Shown here: positions 14,212 through 17,457 of the stretch, piece by piece
Layout of the letters: every line of letters begins with the position of its first letter
How positions within the stretch are numbered: position 1 is the stretch's first letter
Assembly: GCA_034437215.1 (NCBI GenBank)
Contig: DAOTVC010000179.1
Location: forward strand, 1 to 17,457
DNA: 17,457 bases
Direction of reading: 5' to 3'
Source: DAOTVC01 sp034437215
GTDB taxonomy: Bacteria > Chloroflexota > Anaerolineae > B4-G1 > SLSP01
Program-made: the position numbers and the translations under genes
The notes under the pieces: model-generated
Told to the model about the DNA's origin: nothing
What the model saw: only the letters and a program-made list of their open reading frames with translations
The model's database searches: none

Positions 14212-15687
14212 ATGGGAAGGCGTCACGCTCTCTGTGCTTTGGTCCTGGGTCTGGTAATCGTAACCGTTCTCAACCCTATGGGGACGAAGGCTCTCCAGGG
14301 GCCCCGCCCCACCGTCATCTTCTTGCACCACTCCTGCGGGCTCGCGCTCATCGACGAGGGCGGCGTGCGCGAGGGGCTCACTGCCCGCGGTTACGACTTC
14401 TACGACCACGGCTACAACGAGGAGGGGCTGCGGCTGCCCGATGGCAGCCACGCAGGTCGCAATTTCGACGTCCCCGGCGACAACACCGATCCCGACGGCT
14501 TCGCCGCGATCTTCGCCCAGCCCCTCCACGACCCGCCCGACAACACCTTCAGCCACCTGATGCAGTACGATGTCATCGCCTTCAAGTCCTGCTTCCCCAC
14601 CAGCAACATCGCTGATGACGAGCAGCTGGAGGTCTACAAGGCGTACTACCTCGCCATCCGCGACCGGATGGACGCCTACCCCCAGAAGGCCTTCGTCATC
14701 GTCACCCAGCCGCCCCAGGTGCCCGGCAGCAGCGATCGCCAGGAGGCGGCGCGCGCCCGCGCCTGGACGGAGTGGCTGCGGTCGGAGGCGTTCCTCGGAG
14801 GGCGGGAGAAGGTCTTCGTCTTCGACTTCTTCGGCTACCTGGCCGGGGAGGACAACTTCCTGCGCCGGGAGTACCGCTACGACAACTACGACGCCCACCC
14901 CAATGCGCGCGCCAACCGGGAGATCGGCCCCGCCTTCGTCGACTTCATCGACGGGGTGGCGAGCACCGTCGAGCCCGGCGCGGCGCCCGTCGAACCCGAA
15001 GCGACCGAGGAGCTCGAAGTGACCGCGGAGTCCGAGGTCGTCGTACCGCAGCCCATCGAGGTCGACGCGGGGGGTACCTGGGAGCCGGGCAGCGCGGGGC
15101 CCGAGAACCGCGTCAGCTGCGAGCAGGAAGGGGAGGGAGGGGTGCGGATGGCATTCGACCTCATCGCCGACGGTTACGGTGACTGCGGGCGCTACTTCGA
15201 GACGGCGCAGAACTGGTCCGAGGGCGACGGCTTCGCCTTCGAAGCCCGCGCCGACGGTGAGGGCAGCGTCATCGTCACCCTCTTCTCCGGTCCCACCGAG
15301 GCCCCCACTCCCTTCGATGCCGTCTTCGAGCTGCGGGACGGCGAGAGCTCCACCCCCTACTTCCTCGGCTGGCAGGACTTCGTCGTCGCCTCCTGGGCCG
15401 ACGAGGGCGGGCTCTCCATTCTCGACCCCTGGCGGATCACCGGCTACAGCTTCACCGTCGACGCCTACGAGGCCCCGCGGGAGCTCACCCTCTGGGTGGA
15501 GGGCGCGGGGCCGGTGAAGGCAGGGGACGTGCCACCGGAGGTCGAGGCGCCGGAGGAAGAGCCCGTGCCCATCGCAGAGGAGCCGGAGGAGAAGAGCGGC
15601 GGGGGCACCTGCCCCGCGGCCCTCGCTCTGCCCGCGCTCCTCGTGACCGTAGCGGTGAAGCGGCGACGAACCACGAGAGGCGCGTAA
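14212..15687 (+). CDS. Secreted SGNH-hydrolase-like protein with carbohydrate-binding-like domain and C-terminal sorting tail
   Basis: 491 residues. An N-terminal signal peptide (basic MGRRH, hydrophobic 7-20, likely cleavage near 26-29) leads to an SGNH/GDSL-like domain (about 33-250). VIFLHHSCG (35-43) would place the nucleophile at S41, and YDAHPN (226-231) would supply Asp and His (D227, H229). KSCFPTSN (125-132) is another conserved-looking block. This is motif-level evidence, so an esterase or deacetylase role is an inference. An acidic linker (about 254-285) precedes a second domain (about 288-430), whose strands (VRMAFDLIADGYGDCGRYF, FAFEARADG, WRITGYSFTVD) resemble CBM11/CIA30-type galactose-binding folds. 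A Glu/Pro linker, then GGGTCPAALALPALL and KRRR, forms a tripartite Cys-containing tail resembling CGP-CTERM signals. GGAGGT lies five bases before the ATG. Confidence 0.82.
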   Translation: MGRRHALCALVLGLVIVTVLNPMGTKALQGPRPTVIFLHHSCGLALIDEGGVREGLTARGYDFYDHGYNEEGLRLPDGSHAGRNFDVPGDNTDPDGFAAIFAQPLHDPPDNTFSHLMQYDVIAFKSCFPTSNIADDEQLEVYKAYYLAIRDRMDAYPQKAFVIVTQPPQVPGSSDRQEAARARAWTEWLRSEAFLGGREKVFVFDFFGYLAGEDNFLRREYRYDNYDAHPNARANREIGPAFVDFIDGVASTVEPGAAPVEPEATEELEVTAESEVVVPQPIEVDAGGTWEPGSAGPENRVSCEQEGEGGVRMAFDLIADGYGDCGRYFETAQNWSEGDGFAFEARADGEGSVIVTLFSGPTEAPTPFDAVFELRDGESSTPYFLGWQDFVVASWADEGGLSILDPWRITGYSFTVDAYEAPRELTLWVEGAGPVKAGDVPPEVEAPEEEPVPIAEEPEEKSGGGTCPAALALPALLVTVAVKRRRTTRGA

Positions 15688-15718
15688 AAGAAAAGAGCAC
15701 CCCACTTCTGGGGTGCTC
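15685..15718 (-). terminator. Intrinsic terminator of the RNase J gene, also serving the convergent gene
   Basis: A 9-bp stem GAGCACCCC / GGGGTGCTC (15695-15703 with 15710-15718) and a 6-base loop. On the minus strand the stem is followed by TTTTCTTTTAC, a good T-tract, 38 bases after the RNase J stop. On the plus strand it sits just after the stop of the SGNH-like gene. Confidence 0.85.
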
Positions 15719-15756
15719 AATCCTTACCGGTTCGATCTGGGAGCGACGCTCTCTTA

Positions 15757-17376
15757 TCAGACCTGAATGAACTGCGGCAGCACCACCGGGCGCGACCGCG
15801 TCATGCGGTAGAAGAAGTCCTCGAGGGCGCGCCGCAGATTCCGGTTGCCGCTCGTGACCTGCCGCTTGATCTCCTGACGACCGGCGTCGAGGAGCTCCGT
15901 CGACTGATCCAGGTGGACGAAGCCCCGGCTGACGATCTGGGGCTCTCCGACCAGCTGCTTCTGCTTGTTCACCGGGATGAGCGCCACGATAAAGCCGTCC
16001 TGGGAGAGGCGCTGGCGATCGTGCATCACGATCTCGCCGATCTCGCCGATGAGACGACCATCGACCCAGACGTCATCCAGAGGCAGCACCTTCTCGGTCC
16101 AGGCCCGCGCACCGTCGCTCACCCAGGGCATGCCCTCCTTGAGGACGAAGACGTTATCCGCCTCCACCCCGGTCTCCTGCGCCAACTGCTTGTGCAGGTG
16201 GAGGTGCCGCGGCTCCCCGTGGGCCGGGATCACGTAACGAGGCTTGACCGTCTCCAGCATGGCCCGCATGTCCCCGCGACCGCCGTGACCCGAGACGTGG
16301 ACCGTCTCCAGACTCCCGTAGATCACGTTGGCACCACGCTCGAAGAGCTTGTTGATCATGCGACTGACGTCCTCCTCGTTGCCGGGGATGGTGTCGCCGG
16401 AGATGATAACGTTATCGCCACGCCCCACGTTAATCTCACGGTGGCTGCCCTCAGCCATCTTGTTGAGAGCCGAGCGGGGCTCACCCTGCGATCCCGTCGC
16501 CAGAATGATGAGCTCTCCCGGGTTGACCCGGGCCCGAGCGTTCACAATCAGACCCTCGGGCACCTTCAGGTAGCCCAGGTCACGGGCCAGCTCAACGTTG
16601 TTCAACAGGCTCCGTCCGGTGAGTGCAATCTTGCGCCCGTGCTCGTGGGCCAGGTCCATGATCACCTGCAGGCGTGCCAGCAGCGAAGCGAAGGTCGCGA
16701 TGATGATGCGCTCCCCCTGCGCCTCGCTGAAGAGGCGATCCAGCGTCTTGTGCACGACCTGCTCGGTCTCGGTGCACCCCGGCTGATCGGCGTTAGTGCT
16801 GTCTCCCAGCATGGCGAGCACGCCGTCCTGAGTCAGCTTGCGCAGCGTCTCCAGATCTGTCCGGTATCCGCCCGCGGGCGTCTCGTCCAATTTGTAGTCA
16901 CCCGTGTGCACCACCTTCCCCACGGGGGAGTCGATCACGAACCCCACGGCGTCGGGAATGGAGTGCGCCACGGAGAAGGCGTCGACCCGGAAGGGGCCCA
17001 GATGCAAGCTCGTGTCCCTGGGCAGCTCGCGCAGATCCACCTTATCCAGCAGGTTCTTCTCCGCCAACAACCGGCGGACCAGCCCCAGCGTCAAGGGGGT
17101 CCCATAAACGGGCGCGTCCACCTGCCGCAGCAGGTAGGGAAGCGCGCCGATGTGGTCCATGTGCCCGTGCGTCAGCACGATGCCCCGCAGCGTGTCCTGA
17201 TTCTCGACCACGTACTCGAAATCCGGCAGCACCAGGTCGATGCCGTACATGTCGTTGGACGGGAACATAATCCCGCAGTCAACGACCAACATATTGCGGC
17301 CATATTCGTACACCGTCATATTCTTGCCGATGCCCCCCATGCCGCCCAGGGGTGTTATCCGTATCTTCTTTGCCAT
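15757..17376 (-). CDS. rnj: Ribonuclease J (metallo-beta-lactamase / beta-CASP RNase)
   Basis: 539 residues, close to the roughly 555 of B. subtilis RNase J1. It degrades and processes RNA in the cytoplasm, with endonuclease and 5'-3' exonuclease activity in this family. The zinc-binding motif HGHMDH is at 70-75 (LTHGHMDHIGALPYLL), followed by downstream metal and beta-CASP signatures: the AHSIPD block, HTGDYKLDETP, GDSTNAD, then HVSGHGGRGDM and PAHGEPRH toward the C-terminal third. The C-terminal domain extends to the end, RPVVLPQFIQV. The N-terminal IRITPLGGMGGIGKNM is typical of the RNase J branch. The ATG is preceded by AGAGGT six bases upstream. No clear promoter is visible in the 80 bases before the window ends. 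It converges on the SGNH-like gene with a shared terminator. The number of RNase J copies in the genome is not knowable here, so J1 and J2 are not distinguished. Confidence 0.96.
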   Translation of the reverse strand: MAKKIRITPLGGMGGIGKNMTVYEYGRNMLVVDCGIMFPSNDMYGIDLVLPDFEYVVENQDTLRGIVLTHGHMDHIGALPYLLRQVDAPVYGTPLTLGLVRRLLAEKNLLDKVDLRELPRDTSLHLGPFRVDAFSVAHSIPDAVGFVIDSPVGKVVHTGDYKLDETPAGGYRTDLETLRKLTQDGVLAMLGDSTNADQPGCTETEQVVHKTLDRLFSEAQGERIIIATFASLLARLQVIMDLAHEHGRKIALTGRSLLNNVELARDLGYLKVPEGLIVNARARVNPGELIILATGSQGEPRSALNKMAEGSHREINVGRGDNVIISGDTIPGNEEDVSRMINKLFERGANVIYGSLETVHVSGHGGRGDMRAMLETVKPRYVIPAHGEPRHLHLHKQLAQETGVEADNVFVLKEGMPWVSDGARAWTEKVLPLDDVWVDGRLIGEIGEIVMHDRQRLSQDGFIVALIPVNKQKQLVGEPQIVSRGFVHLDQSTELLDAGRQEIKRQVTSGNRNLRRALEDFFYRMTRSRPVVLPQFIQV

Positions 17377-17457
17377 ATCATTACCTCTATGTAATCTTTC
17401 GAGTGTGTTGTGTCTCGGTTAAGAACTGAATCCGTTCTATTGCGTATTCCGTATCGC

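Noticed and set aside
15727..15745. GGTTCGATCT resembling a tRNA T-loop
   Set aside because: There is no acceptor stem, anticodon arm or CCA-proximal pairing around it; it lies between a terminator and the RNase J stop.

Overview
This window looks like a chromosomal segment of a GC-rich bacterium, most likely a member of the Chloroflexota (Anaerolineae-like). That placement is an inference. It rests on the secreted protein at the left edge, which ends in a VYLPLxLR-type tail I associate with secreted Chloroflexota proteins, on RNase J, on a Hanks-type kinase beside an FHA-domain regulator, and on Chloroflexota-style periodic intergenic repeats. I saw no phage, plasmid, CRISPR, tRNA or rRNA features.

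Layout. 1-1359 (+) is the 3' part of a secreted LVIVD-repeat protein with a DUF11-like module. It converges on 1424-2125 (-), a polytopic membrane protein. 2406-3935 (-) is a Ser/Thr kinase with a C-terminal membrane domain, and 3959-4579 (-) is an FHA plus OmpR-type winged-helix regulator transcribed just ahead of it from a good sigma70-like promoter. 4739-5461 (-) is a PlsC-type acyltransferase. 5683-7500 and 7476-9275 (-) overlap and encode the two halves of a heterodimeric ABC exporter. 9565-11271 (+) is glutaminyl-tRNA synthetase with a clear terminator. 11570-13069 (+) is a CrtI-like FAD oxidoreductase. 13218-14090 (+) is an eight-helix membrane protein of unknown role. 14212-15687 (+) is a secreted SGNH-like protein with a carbohydrate-binding-like domain and a Cys/Arg-rich C-terminal sorting tail. 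It converges, through a shared hairpin terminator, on RNase J at 15757-17376 (-).

How the parts work together. The FHA regulator and the kinase form a two-gene signalling operon: the kinase would phosphorylate a Thr and the FHA domain would read phospho-Thr, with output through the DNA-binding domain. The kinase's membrane domain and the neighbouring membrane protein share a tryptophan-spaced membrane repeat (P-x19-W-x2-W-x3-W, two full or near-full copies in each). This suggests a common origin and perhaps a sensory partnership, and it is the best candidate here for something undescribed. The membrane protein and the acyltransferase share an upstream bipartite site (CCTATC-N6-CTAACAGT) at almost the same distance from their start codons.

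The spacers carry two kinds of small periodic repeat. Two elements near 2218-2357 and 9400-9502 share the ends CCCTGAAAG...GACTAACCGCARAG. An 8-nt-periodic TAGTC array with an inverted counterpart lies at 13053-13192. A short piece of the same octamer pattern lies at the kinase stop codon, so in two genes the repeat supplies the stop.
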